Assembly: GCA_965367295.1 (NCBI GenBank)
Contig: CBDUHN010000001.1
Span: 124,001-188,000, forward strand
Direction: 5' to 3'
Length of the DNA stretch: 64,000 nucleotides
Source: JAIVHA01 sp965367295
GTDB lineage: Bacteria; Pseudomonadota; Gammaproteobacteria; DSM-19610
A program made the position numbers and the translations under genes. This document shows, piece by piece, positions 1 to 6,320 of this stretch (positions are counted from its first letter, which is position 1; every line of letters begins with the position of its first letter). Below the pieces are notes generated by a model, which saw only the letters and a program-made list of their open reading frames with translations, was not told where the DNA came from and did not search any database.

Positions 1-282
1 CACTGCAATCGCAACACCTGCCCCACCGGCATTACTACCCACAATCCGCGCCTGCAAAAGGGGCTGGATCCCCGTATCAAATCCCTGCGGGTGGCCAATT
101 ATGTGAAAAATATGGTGCGCGAAGTGGGGGTCCTCGCACATTCCTGCGGGGTACGGGAACCGCGGGAATTGCGCCGTTTCCACGCCCGCATGGTAACGGA
201 ACGGGGGACTTCGGTACCGCTGGACGAACTGTATGGCCCGGAAATCGTGCACCGGATCGTGCAAGGCCACAAAGTGTCCTGA
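1..282 (+). CDS. FMN-binding glutamate synthase family protein, C-terminal fragment
   Basis: The frame is open from base 1 to a TGA at 282 and encodes the last 93 residues of a longer protein. The opening residues HCNRNTCPTGITTHNP match the cysteine-containing, iron-sulfur type segment of the glutamate synthase FMN/Fe-S domain. What follows (LDPRIKSLRVANYVKNM, then HSCGVREPRELRRFH) is typical of the stand-alone FMN-binding glutamate synthase-like family rather than of full GltB, which would continue into a beta-helix domain. The family transfers ammonia to 2-oxoglutarate or carries out a related flavin-dependent reaction in the cytoplasm. The 5' part lies outside the window, so length and partners cannot be judged. 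It is the only clearly non-glycan metabolic gene here and probably marks the left border of the surface-polysaccharide island. Confidence 0.8.
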   Translation, partial: HCNRNTCPTGITTHNPRLQKGLDPRIKSLRVANYVKNMVREVGVLAHSCGVREPRELRRFHARMVTERGTSVPLDELYGPEIVHRIVQGHKVS

Positions 283-336
283 ACTGTGGGATAATGAACC
301 CGTTGAACCACACTGGACTAAAGGTATGGCTCCGGT

Positions 337-876
337 ATGAGGGTAATGCCCATACCCATGTCCGGCCTTGCATTGAAACGGAGCAGCAGACACTATTCTG
401 TTATGGCAGTCTGGATTGTAGCCTTATTACTTTTTGCCGGGGCCGCCACCATTTTCTGGTTACGGCGTGCCAATCGTCATCATGACACTGCAACGCCCCA
501 CCATTTGTCGCGCAATAGTCAGCCATCAGGCAGGGCGTCACCATTGCGCCCGCAACTCGAGCGCCTGTACAACGATGGTCGCTACTGGGGAGTCCGCATC
601 GAACATGGCGGGCCGGGCAATGCCTGCGATGCCGTCGTACGATGCACCGAAAATCGCTACGGCTTCGAGGAGGCCCCTCCACTCCCCTTACCGGAATGTG
701 CCGCCATGCGTTGCGCCTGTCGCTATGTAGGCGTGGAAGAGCAGCGCGTGCCACCACCAAGACGCCAGCTGCATGATCGGCGGGAAGCCATCCGCTACGA
801 ACCCAAACGCGGTTCTCGTCGTAAGGAAAAGGACCGGCGTCGGCTCAATAAATGGGATGATCAGACCAACCTGTGA
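337..876 (+). CDS. small membrane-anchored hypothetical protein
   Basis: I do not recognise this 179-residue product. The N-terminal 20 or so residues are basic. A single hydrophobic helix follows (AVWIVALLLFAGAATIFWLR, about residues 24-43), then a soluble domain with four to five cysteines (NACDAVVRC and ECAAMRCACRYVG) and a strongly basic C-terminus (GSRRKEKDRRRLNKWDDQ). The cysteine cluster and adjacent prolines suggest a small cytoplasmic domain tethered to the inner membrane; whether it binds metal is unknown. The start at 337 is the first ATG, and an ATG at 346 has a closer GAGG upstream, so the exact start is open. It ends 39 bases before galE on the same strand and may be cotranscribed with it. 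Confidence 0.6.
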   Translation: MRVMPIPMSGLALKRSSRHYSVMAVWIVALLLFAGAATIFWLRRANRHHDTATPHHLSRNSQPSGRASPLRPQLERLYNDGRYWGVRIEHGGPGNACDAVVRCTENRYGFEEAPPLPLPECAAMRCACRYVGVEEQRVPPPRRQLHDRREAIRYEPKRGSRRKEKDRRRLNKWDDQTNL

Positions 877-915
877 TACTGCAGTACAACATTCATAACC
901 ATAAAGCGAATATGC

Positions 916-1920
916 ATGACCAATAAAACCATTCTCGTAACCGGGGGAGCCGGCTATATCGGCAGCCATGTTGTCCAGCAATTGAGCGCACGCGGGGAAA
1001 AAGTGGTCGTGCTCGATAATCTGAGCACCGGCTTTGCCGACGCCGTGATCGATGCGGAACTGGTGGTGGGAGATACCGGGGATGCTGCAACGGTAGATAA
1101 ACTACTGACAGAGTACGGAGTCGACGCCGTTATTCATTTTGCCGCCAAGACCATCGTGCCGGAATCCGTAGCGGACCCCATGAAATATTATGGCAACAAC
1201 ACCTGCTGCACCCGCACCCTGCTGGACTGCTGCCAACGGGCAGGAGTGAAACACTTCATTTTTTCCTCAACGGCGGCGGTATATGGCATTCCCGAAGGCG
1301 ACAGCTGTTCCGAAGATAGCCCCCTGGCGCCGATCAACCCCTATGGCACCTCCAAGTTGATGAGCGAATGGATGCTGCGCGACCTCAGTGCGGCTTGTGA
1401 CCTGAAACACGTAATCCTGCGCTACTTCAACGTTGCCGGATGCGATCCTGCAGGCCGGATCGGCCAGTCCACGGCAAAAGCCACCCTGCTGATCAAGGTG
1501 GCGGCTGAAACAGCGGTGGGCAAACGCAGTCACATCTCCATCTTCGGCACCGACTATCCCACCCCGGACGGTACCGGGGTACGCGACTATATCCATGTAT
1601 CAGATCTGGCCGATGCCCATATCAAGGCCCTGGAATACCTCCGTGATGGCGGCGCTTCGCGCATACTCAATTGCGGCTATGGCCACGGCTACAGTGTGCG
1701 CCAGGTACTGGATGCGGTACAGCGGGTCCACGGCAAGCCCATTACCATTCGGGAAGAACCGCGCCGTGCTGGCGATCCTCCAGCGCTGATTGCCCGGGCG
1801 GACCGTGTGCGTGAGGTACTTGGCTGGTCACCGCAGCATGATGATCTGGATTTTATCGCGCAGACATCCCTGGACTGGGAACAACGCCTGGCCAGGGGCG
1901 AAGTCTATGGCGCCGACTGA
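916..1920 (+). CDS. galE: UDP-glucose 4-epimerase
   Basis: This 334-residue short-chain dehydrogenase interconverts UDP-glucose and UDP-galactose (possibly also the N-acetyl forms) in the cytoplasm, supplying galactose-type donors for polysaccharide. The NAD-binding Rossmann motif GGAGYIGSH is at residues 10-18. The catalytic triad is visible as SSTAAVYG (about 119-126) followed by YGTSK (the YxxxK motif). The segment HFAAKTIVPESVADPMKYY is typical of bacterial GalE, and the length is normal. The chosen ATG is the second of two close ATGs and keeps the usual short N-terminus before the first beta strand. It is the first nucleotide-sugar gene of the island and lies next to, but is not cotranscribed with, the long operon beginning near 6.3 kb. 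Confidence 0.92.
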   Translation: MTNKTILVTGGAGYIGSHVVQQLSARGEKVVVLDNLSTGFADAVIDAELVVGDTGDAATVDKLLTEYGVDAVIHFAAKTIVPESVADPMKYYGNNTCCTRTLLDCCQRAGVKHFIFSSTAAVYGIPEGDSCSEDSPLAPINPYGTSKLMSEWMLRDLSAACDLKHVILRYFNVAGCDPAGRIGQSTAKATLLIKVAAETAVGKRSHISIFGTDYPTPDGTGVRDYIHVSDLADAHIKALEYLRDGGASRILNCGYGHGYSVRQVLDAVQRVHGKPITIREEPRRAGDPPALIARADRVREVLGWSPQHDDLDFIAQTSLDWEQRLARGEVYGAD

Positions 1921-1931
1921 ACCAGCCAGTG

Positions 1932-2132
1932 TCACTCACATTGACAGGCCGCTGCTTCCAGCTTGATGAAGCAGGCGGTCGTGAGTAGCGCAATGCCACC
2001 GATAAACAGCGTCAGCGTCTCGAATCCCAGCAGGTAGGAATGACCGGCCAATCGGCTGGTGCCCGCCAGCAGGCAGACCAGCAGCCCCAGCAACCCCGTG
2101 ACCGATCCCAACCGGTTCAACATCCCTTTCAT
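1932..2132 (-). CDS. tiny two-helix membrane protein
   Basis: This is a 66-residue product of unknown function. Two hydrophobic stretches (SVTGLLGLLVCLLAGTSRLAG and LTLFIGGIALLTTACFI) predict two membrane helices. The ATG at 2132 is preferred over an upstream in-frame start because GAGAGGCGGAA lies immediately before it at ribosome-binding distance. It sits 55 bases beyond the nucleotidyltransferase gene on the same strand, so it could be the last gene of the HPr-rel-A operon, and it converges on galE with only 11 bases between stop codons. Because it is so short, chance coding is possible, but the clean helix pattern and ribosome site favour a real gene. Confidence 0.5.
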   Translation of the reverse strand: MKGMLNRLGSVTGLLGLLVCLLAGTSRLAGHSYLLGFETLTLFIGGIALLTTACFIKLEAAACQCE

Positions 2133-2187
2133 TTCCGCCTCTCCCACCGGTCGCCCTGCCAACCGGATTTATATGCCAGACGCTGCC

Positions 2188-3273
2188 CTAGTTGGCTTCC
2201 TCTTGTTCCCGTGCAGTAGCCTTACGTATAAGGTGGGGAAGCAGAAGCGCGGGCGGCATGCGCAGGTAATGCCCGCGTATATAGAGTAGCAGTCGCGCCA
2301 GTGCTTCACCGGTTTCCGCCTGCAATATGGACCGGCTGAGAAAGGATCGACTGAACAGCCAGTCCATATACCGGCTACCCAGAGGCCCGGGCCCTTCCTG
2401 CTCGATCCGGCGCTCCACCACCGCAGGAACAGGTAACCCCAACATCCTCTGCGTATATCGCAGCGCATAGAACAGGGGGCGCGTCAGTTGCAGTTGATGG
2501 GCGCGGGCCAACAGGGATTCCCAGAAATCATCCTGTGCCTGGAAATGATCAATCAGAAGGTACAGGTCCACCAGGTCACGCAGTCCCTGCTGGTATTCGC
2601 CTTCGTGGAAGAGATGGGTGGCGCTGTGCAACACCATGTCCACTGGTGCCAGTACCGCCCCCCACTCCCGATCCGGCAATGCCACACACGCAGCAAGTAA
2701 TTGCTCGGCATCGGGATGATAGCGCGCGGTCAGCGGCAGGATATTGTGGTGTACATCGATGACGCTCTGGCGCTGGATATGCCGCAACGGAGGGATTTCG
2801 TGCATCCATTGCCGGTAATAACGCTGGTCATAGCGGTTGTGGTGGCCGCCATGCCAACCAGCCATCATCAAGGCCTTCTCCACCGTACCGATCGCCTTCC
2901 TTGGAACGAGCAGATCCACATCCGAGAAGATACGCCCTCGTGCCGCCGGCAGATCCGCCAGCAGATAGGCGGTCCCCTTGAGGAATACCACCGGGATACC
3001 GGTGGGTGCAAGCGCCCGCTGAATGCAATGTACCTCCCAGCGAATCGACTGTTGCTGTTTGCCCATCAGGATTTGCGCGGATATCAGGTGCTGGCGCGGC
3101 CCTGCAGGAACCGCGTCCAGCCCCATACCCTCCTCCACCAGCACCACGATACGGCCCAGCAGATTGGATTGTCGCGCCAGGCGGATCAACTGATCCCATT
3201 GCACCAGATCCAGCTGGGGCAATTGCCGTGGCTCACGCAGAACCCCGAGTAATAACTGGCTGGCGTTCCTCAT
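2188..3273 (-). CDS. nucleotidyltransferase family protein of the HPr-rel-A module
   Basis: This 361-residue protein belongs to the uncharacterised nucleotidyltransferase family (Pfam NTP_transf_5 type). The signature is around residues 95-125: VVFLKGTAYLLAD, then RIFSDVDLLVPR, where the DxD carboxylates would bind the metal-nucleotide. Downstream are HEIPPLRH and SVIDVHHNILP, the conserved second half of the fold. Its start codon overlaps the stop of the HprK-like kinase gene by four bases (ATGA), implying translational coupling. Similar nucleotidyltransferases accompany HprK-like kinases in some modified-peptide clusters, so a role in nucleotidylating or otherwise processing a phosphorylated protein or peptide is a reasonable inference. 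No substrate is proven. Confidence 0.8.
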   Translation of the reverse strand: MRNASQLLLGVLREPRQLPQLDLVQWDQLIRLARQSNLLGRIVVLVEEGMGLDAVPAGPRQHLISAQILMGKQQQSIRWEVHCIQRALAPTGIPVVFLKGTAYLLADLPAARGRIFSDVDLLVPRKAIGTVEKALMMAGWHGGHHNRYDQRYYRQWMHEIPPLRHIQRQSVIDVHHNILPLTARYHPDAEQLLAACVALPDREWGAVLAPVDMVLHSATHLFHEGEYQQGLRDLVDLYLLIDHFQAQDDFWESLLARAHQLQLTRPLFYALRYTQRMLGLPVPAVVERRIEQEGPGPLGSRYMDWLFSRSFLSRSILQAETGEALARLLLYIRGHYLRMPPALLLPHLIRKATAREQEEAN

Positions 3274-4184
3274 ATGCTCGCCAGACGGTCAAACAACCGG
3301 ACCGCCTCGTCCAGTGAACTGTAACGGAATTGCAGGCATTCGCATCGATCGATCAGATCACCCATGGCACGAAAGCCCTCGGCTCCCAGCAGGCTGTAAT
3401 TGAACGACTGGTCCGCCGCACGGATAAAAGCTTCGCCCTTGGGGAGCGTTGCGAATTCCGCAGGGGCCCCGGCCTGATAACGCGGCACCACAATCCAGGC
3501 CGGTTGCGCCAGTTCAGTGGCCGCCGCAACGCTGTCACCGGGGGGACGCATATGCGCCACCGAACCCTTGGCGGTATCATGCGCCACCGGCCCCAGCACC
3601 GCATCGGGTGCAAAACGATGAATGACATCGATGGATTCGTTTTTCAGGCTTACCGGTCTGGGCAGCGGGGTGATCAGGCCAGTGTTCCGGTCAATCAGCG
3701 TGAGCTCATCGGACAACAGCCGCCAGCCACGATTCACCAGCCCGGCGCAGAGCGTACTCTTCCCCGAGCCAGGTGGCGCCGGCAGGATCATTGCCCGACC
3801 GGCTTTTGCGACCACAGCCGCGTGCAGCATCAGAAATTGATGGGCGTAGTTGGATACGCACCAGTTGAGCCCCCACTCCAGCATGGGAAAAGCCTGGGCA
3901 GCCGGTAACGGCTTGAAAGGGATAATCTGGTCCAGTGAGAACAGCACCTGCGGATGCCACCAGCGCCGCAGACCCGCCGGCGGAAATACCCGCACATGAA
4001 AGTCTGCGAAGCTGGCTTGCTCCGCCAGTGGAAAATCCCCATACAACAGTGCCACCCCCTGCGCCACCGCTGGCAGAGAGGAATGAATACGGGTGACAAA
4101 GCAACCGGTTTGCAGTGCCAGTCCATCCGGGCTCTTCATGCGCTGGCGAATCTGCGCACGGGTCAGGGACGCCACGCAATTCAC
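3270..4184 (-). CDS. HprK-related kinase A
   Basis: This 304-residue protein is related to the C-terminal catalytic domain of HPr kinase/phosphorylase. A P-loop (APPGSGKSTLCAGLV) lies at about residues 132-146, followed by GWRLLSDELTLIDR, matching the metal-binding and catalytic DD/DE region of HprK. The N-terminal third lacks the usual HprK sugar-sensing domain and instead has a family-specific region (VRVFPPAGLRRWWHP). Such proteins would phosphorylate serine on a protein or peptide other than HPr. The gene overlaps both the PqqD-like gene upstream and the nucleotidyltransferase downstream by four bases, so the three products are probably made in fixed ratio and work together. The known family name is HprK-related kinase A of the HPr-rel-A system; the substrate is unknown. 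Confidence 0.87.
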   Translation of the reverse strand: MNCVASLTRAQIRQRMKSPDGLALQTGCFVTRIHSSLPAVAQGVALLYGDFPLAEQASFADFHVRVFPPAGLRRWWHPQVLFSLDQIIPFKPLPAAQAFPMLEWGLNWCVSNYAHQFLMLHAAVVAKAGRAMILPAPPGSGKSTLCAGLVNRGWRLLSDELTLIDRNTGLITPLPRPVSLKNESIDVIHRFAPDAVLGPVAHDTAKGSVAHMRPPGDSVAAATELAQPAWIVVPRYQAGAPAEFATLPKGEAFIRAADQSFNYSLLGAEGFRAMGDLIDRCECLQFRYSSLDEAVRLFDRLASI

Positions 4185-4480
4185 GCCGGGACCCGCTCGA
4201 GTAAGCGGTTGCGCATGAAGCGCTGCAGGATCTCTTTCACCTGATCCAGCAAGGCATCATCCGGCTTCAGTTCCAGGAGGTGGGCAACACGATGGAAGAG
4301 CGCCAGTTCTTCGCTGCGGCCGGCATCGATAAGACAATGGAATACCGCTGCCCCAACCTCATCCATGAGATGGGTATCACCGGAGGCAGCTTCATAGAGG
4401 AGATATTGGCCGTCCCATTCCTTCCACTGCAGAACAGTCAGCCCGTTGATTTTCCAAAGGGGTACGTCGTCTTCATCCAT
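4181..4480 (-). CDS. HPr-rel-A system PqqD-like peptide chaperone
   Basis: This 99-residue protein has the PqqD / RiPP-recognition-element pattern: an N-terminal beta hairpin (VLQWKEWDGQYLLYEAASGDTHLMDEVGAAVF) followed by helices (LELKPDDALLDQVKEILQRF). PqqD-type domains bind a leader region of a peptide or protein and present it to a modifying enzyme. Here the partner is almost certainly the HprK-like kinase, whose start overlaps its stop by four bases. It is the first gene of the enzymatic trio and follows the Tat-signal protein gene by 51 bases. Expected to be cytoplasmic. The assignment to the HPr-rel-A PqqD family rests on size, pattern and neighbourhood. Confidence 0.8.
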   Translation of the reverse strand: MDEDDVPLWKINGLTVLQWKEWDGQYLLYEAASGDTHLMDEVGAAVFHCLIDAGRSEELALFHRVAHLLELKPDDALLDQVKEILQRFMRNRLLERVPA

Positions 4481-4531
4481 AGACGGGAAGAGTAAGAAGG
4501 ATCGGGGCCGCTGTCGAGACGAACAGCCCGA

Positions 4532-5182
4532 TCAGACCCAGGAACTGTTGAACAGATCTTTGATCTCGGATTCGTTCCAGGTATGGCCGTTGTCGTCGGT
4601 ATGCATGCCCGTTGCAAAGATATCATTGATAATCCCCAGGGCATCCGTGGGCGAAAAGGCATAGTTATTGAAGTTCAGGGCATTGAAATAGGCGGCAATG
4701 GCATGGAAGGCAAAGCTGCCGGATTCCTGCCACAGGACCTGCATCAGGGTCATGTCCCGGAGATTGGTGGGAGCAGAATAAAACAATTCTCCCAAGGTGG
4801 TACCCGGCACATTGCTGGCATTGGGATCTTCGAACAGGTCCTTGCAGGTCTTGCTGATGGTGCCATTGCTTTTGAGATTTGCGCAACCCGAAGTGATGGA
4901 CAGTGCCTGCAGGGGATCAGTGGTTGGCCAACCCGGACTGGTGGCCCCGCCATTGGCTAACACATTATTCTTATAGTAGCCGGGGCTCAGGCCAAATGCG
5001 CAGGTGTCACGGCTCTGTCCGGAAACGTTACCGGACTGGATGCCGGACCAGCAGAAATTGCCGCCCCATGCCGGCCGGCTCGCAAGCGTGACCAGTAACG
5101 GCGCAGCTCCAACGGCTCCCTTGATCAGTTTGCGGCGCCCGAGCTTCGGTAACGGCTTATCCATGTTTTTATCTTTGTTCAT
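4532..5182 (-). CDS. Tat-exported GYxKN-domain protein next to HPr-rel-A enzymes
   Basis: This 216-residue protein begins with a twin-arginine signal: LGRRKLIKG, then the weakly hydrophobic stretch AVGAAPLLVTLASRPAWG, with a likely cut near AWG. The mature part has the shape of the widespread secreted GYWKNH-type domain: CAFGLSPGYYKNN with PGWP shortly after, a middle acidic section, then FAFHAIAAYFNALN, resembling the 'A..A.LNA' helix of that domain, and a final helix SPTDALGIINDIFATG. Four or five cysteines suggest disulfides or a metal site. The ATG at 5182 is preferred because it places the RR motif at a normal distance; an ATG at 5164 is also possible. It precedes the PqqD/HprK/nucleotidyltransferase genes and is the best candidate client of those enzymes (inference). 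No PEP-CTERM tail is present. Confidence 0.7.
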   Translation of the reverse strand: MNKDKNMDKPLPKLGRRKLIKGAVGAAPLLVTLASRPAWGGNFCWSGIQSGNVSGQSRDTCAFGLSPGYYKNNVLANGGATSPGWPTTDPLQALSITSGCANLKSNGTISKTCKDLFEDPNASNVPGTTLGELFYSAPTNLRDMTLMQVLWQESGSFAFHAIAAYFNALNFNNYAFSPTDALGIINDIFATGMHTDDNGHTWNESEIKDLFNSSWV

Positions 5183-5277
5183 AATTTCTGCCACCAAATA
5201 AACATGCAGCGGTTTCAGGGCGTTGCCCCGGGAAACACGGGTATTGAAAACGGTATTTTCACAAGACACCCATACTA

Positions 5278-5293
5278 TGCAACTTTTGCACCA
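5278..5293 (-). promoter_or_regulatory. candidate sigma-54 (RpoN) -24/-12 promoter
   Basis: Read on the minus strand the site is TGGTGCAAAAGTTGCA. GG and GC are separated by exactly ten bases and the -12 element TTGCA is perfect, against the consensus TGGCAC-N5-TTGCW. Transcription would start near 5266, about 85 bases upstream of the Tat-protein ATG at 5182. Sigma-54 control through PrsK/PrsR is known for PEP-CTERM systems, which fits the surroundings, but no enhancer site was identified. Confidence 0.55.
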
Positions 5294-5390
5294 TCTTCAA
5301 CAAGACACTGAAATGCTAACGGTGTTTTTCAGGATATCCCCCTGCTCCAGGTGCGCAGCCCCTGTTTTGTAAAGTTTTTTGACAACCGTA

Positions 5391-6170
5391 TCACTTGTGA
5401 CCTATTCCCTTTTCCAGCAGTTCCACAGCATAGCGCCCGGGTATCGCATAGGTGATCCCACTGGGGTCCTTGAGGGCGGATTCCTTGCTCTCCTTGACGA
5501 AGACCATATTGATAATACCCAGCACCCTTCCCGTTTCCGGATCAAATAGCGGACTGCCGCTGTTACCAGGGTAGGCGGTGGCATCCAGCTGGTAGACATC
5601 GAACGAGGCACGCAGCCGCTTGATCAACACGGGATCGAGACGACCGGAGTGGTTAGCGGGGCTCGCAATGGGAGTGATGGATGACACGATGCCCCGATGG
5701 GTGACCGGATATACCCCCAGCACCATGCCAATCGGAAACCCTGTGAAGGCAATTTCCTGCCCTTCCTCCACCCTGACCGAATCACCAAATTTCATGGCAG
5801 GAACCGGTTTTCCGGCCATGCTGAGCAAGGCCAGGTCGTGTGCATCATCGCGCAGCAACAGGGTAGCCTTGCGCGCCTCCGGATTTCGTCCACCCCCGAC
5901 AAATACCGCCAACTGCCCTGCCCGGTCCTTATCCTCCGGTCTGGGCAACACGTGAGCATTGGTGATGATGAGATTGCCATTCCCGACCACAAAGCCCGTC
6001 CCCAGATAATAGGCGGGGGGCTGACGCAGCGGCTGCACCGTACCGACCGCGACGATGCTGGGTTTCACTTTTCGAATGGTATCTGGAAGCGTACCTGCCA
6101 GGGCGGCCGATAAAACCGGCTGCCACAACAATGCCAGCGCGAACAGCAAGCTGATACCGATCCTGTTCAT
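5391..6170 (-). CDS. periplasmic trypsin-like (S1C) serine protease
   Basis: This 259-residue secreted protease has a cleavable signal peptide (MNRIGISLLFALALLW, ending near LSAALA). The chymotrypsin-fold triad is clear: His in ITNAHVL (about residue 70), Asp in HDLALLS (about 112) and Ser in YPGNSGSPLFD (about 202). The tail GITYAIPGRYAVELL is usual for DegP/HhoA-type catalytic domains, but no PDZ domain follows, so it is a stand-alone protease domain. The ATG at 6170 is chosen over 6182 because GGGGAAACAC directly precedes it. It is 208 bases upstream of the Tat-protein gene on the same strand, but that gene has its own sigma-54 candidate. It diverges from the sugar operon at 6.3 kb. A role in processing or quality control of exported proteins is inferred. 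Confidence 0.88.
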   Translation of the reverse strand: MNRIGISLLFALALLWQPVLSAALAGTLPDTIRKVKPSIVAVGTVQPLRQPPAYYLGTGFVVGNGNLIITNAHVLPRPEDKDRAGQLAVFVGGGRNPEARKATLLLRDDAHDLALLSMAGKPVPAMKFGDSVRVEEGQEIAFTGFPIGMVLGVYPVTHRGIVSSITPIASPANHSGRLDPVLIKRLRASFDVYQLDATAYPGNSGSPLFDPETGRVLGIINMVFVKESKESALKDPSGITYAIPGRYAVELLEKGIGHK

Positions 6171-6320
6171 GTGTTTCCCCATTGCCCCGTGCCGTGTCAG
6201 AGTCCGGACTATTGATCTTCACACCGCGATTTGCAACAGTAAACCGACGACCTGGGTGATTAGATTCCATCATGACAAAATCCGGGCGCACCCTGCTCCT
6301 TCATTGCAACCGGCTGCCAC

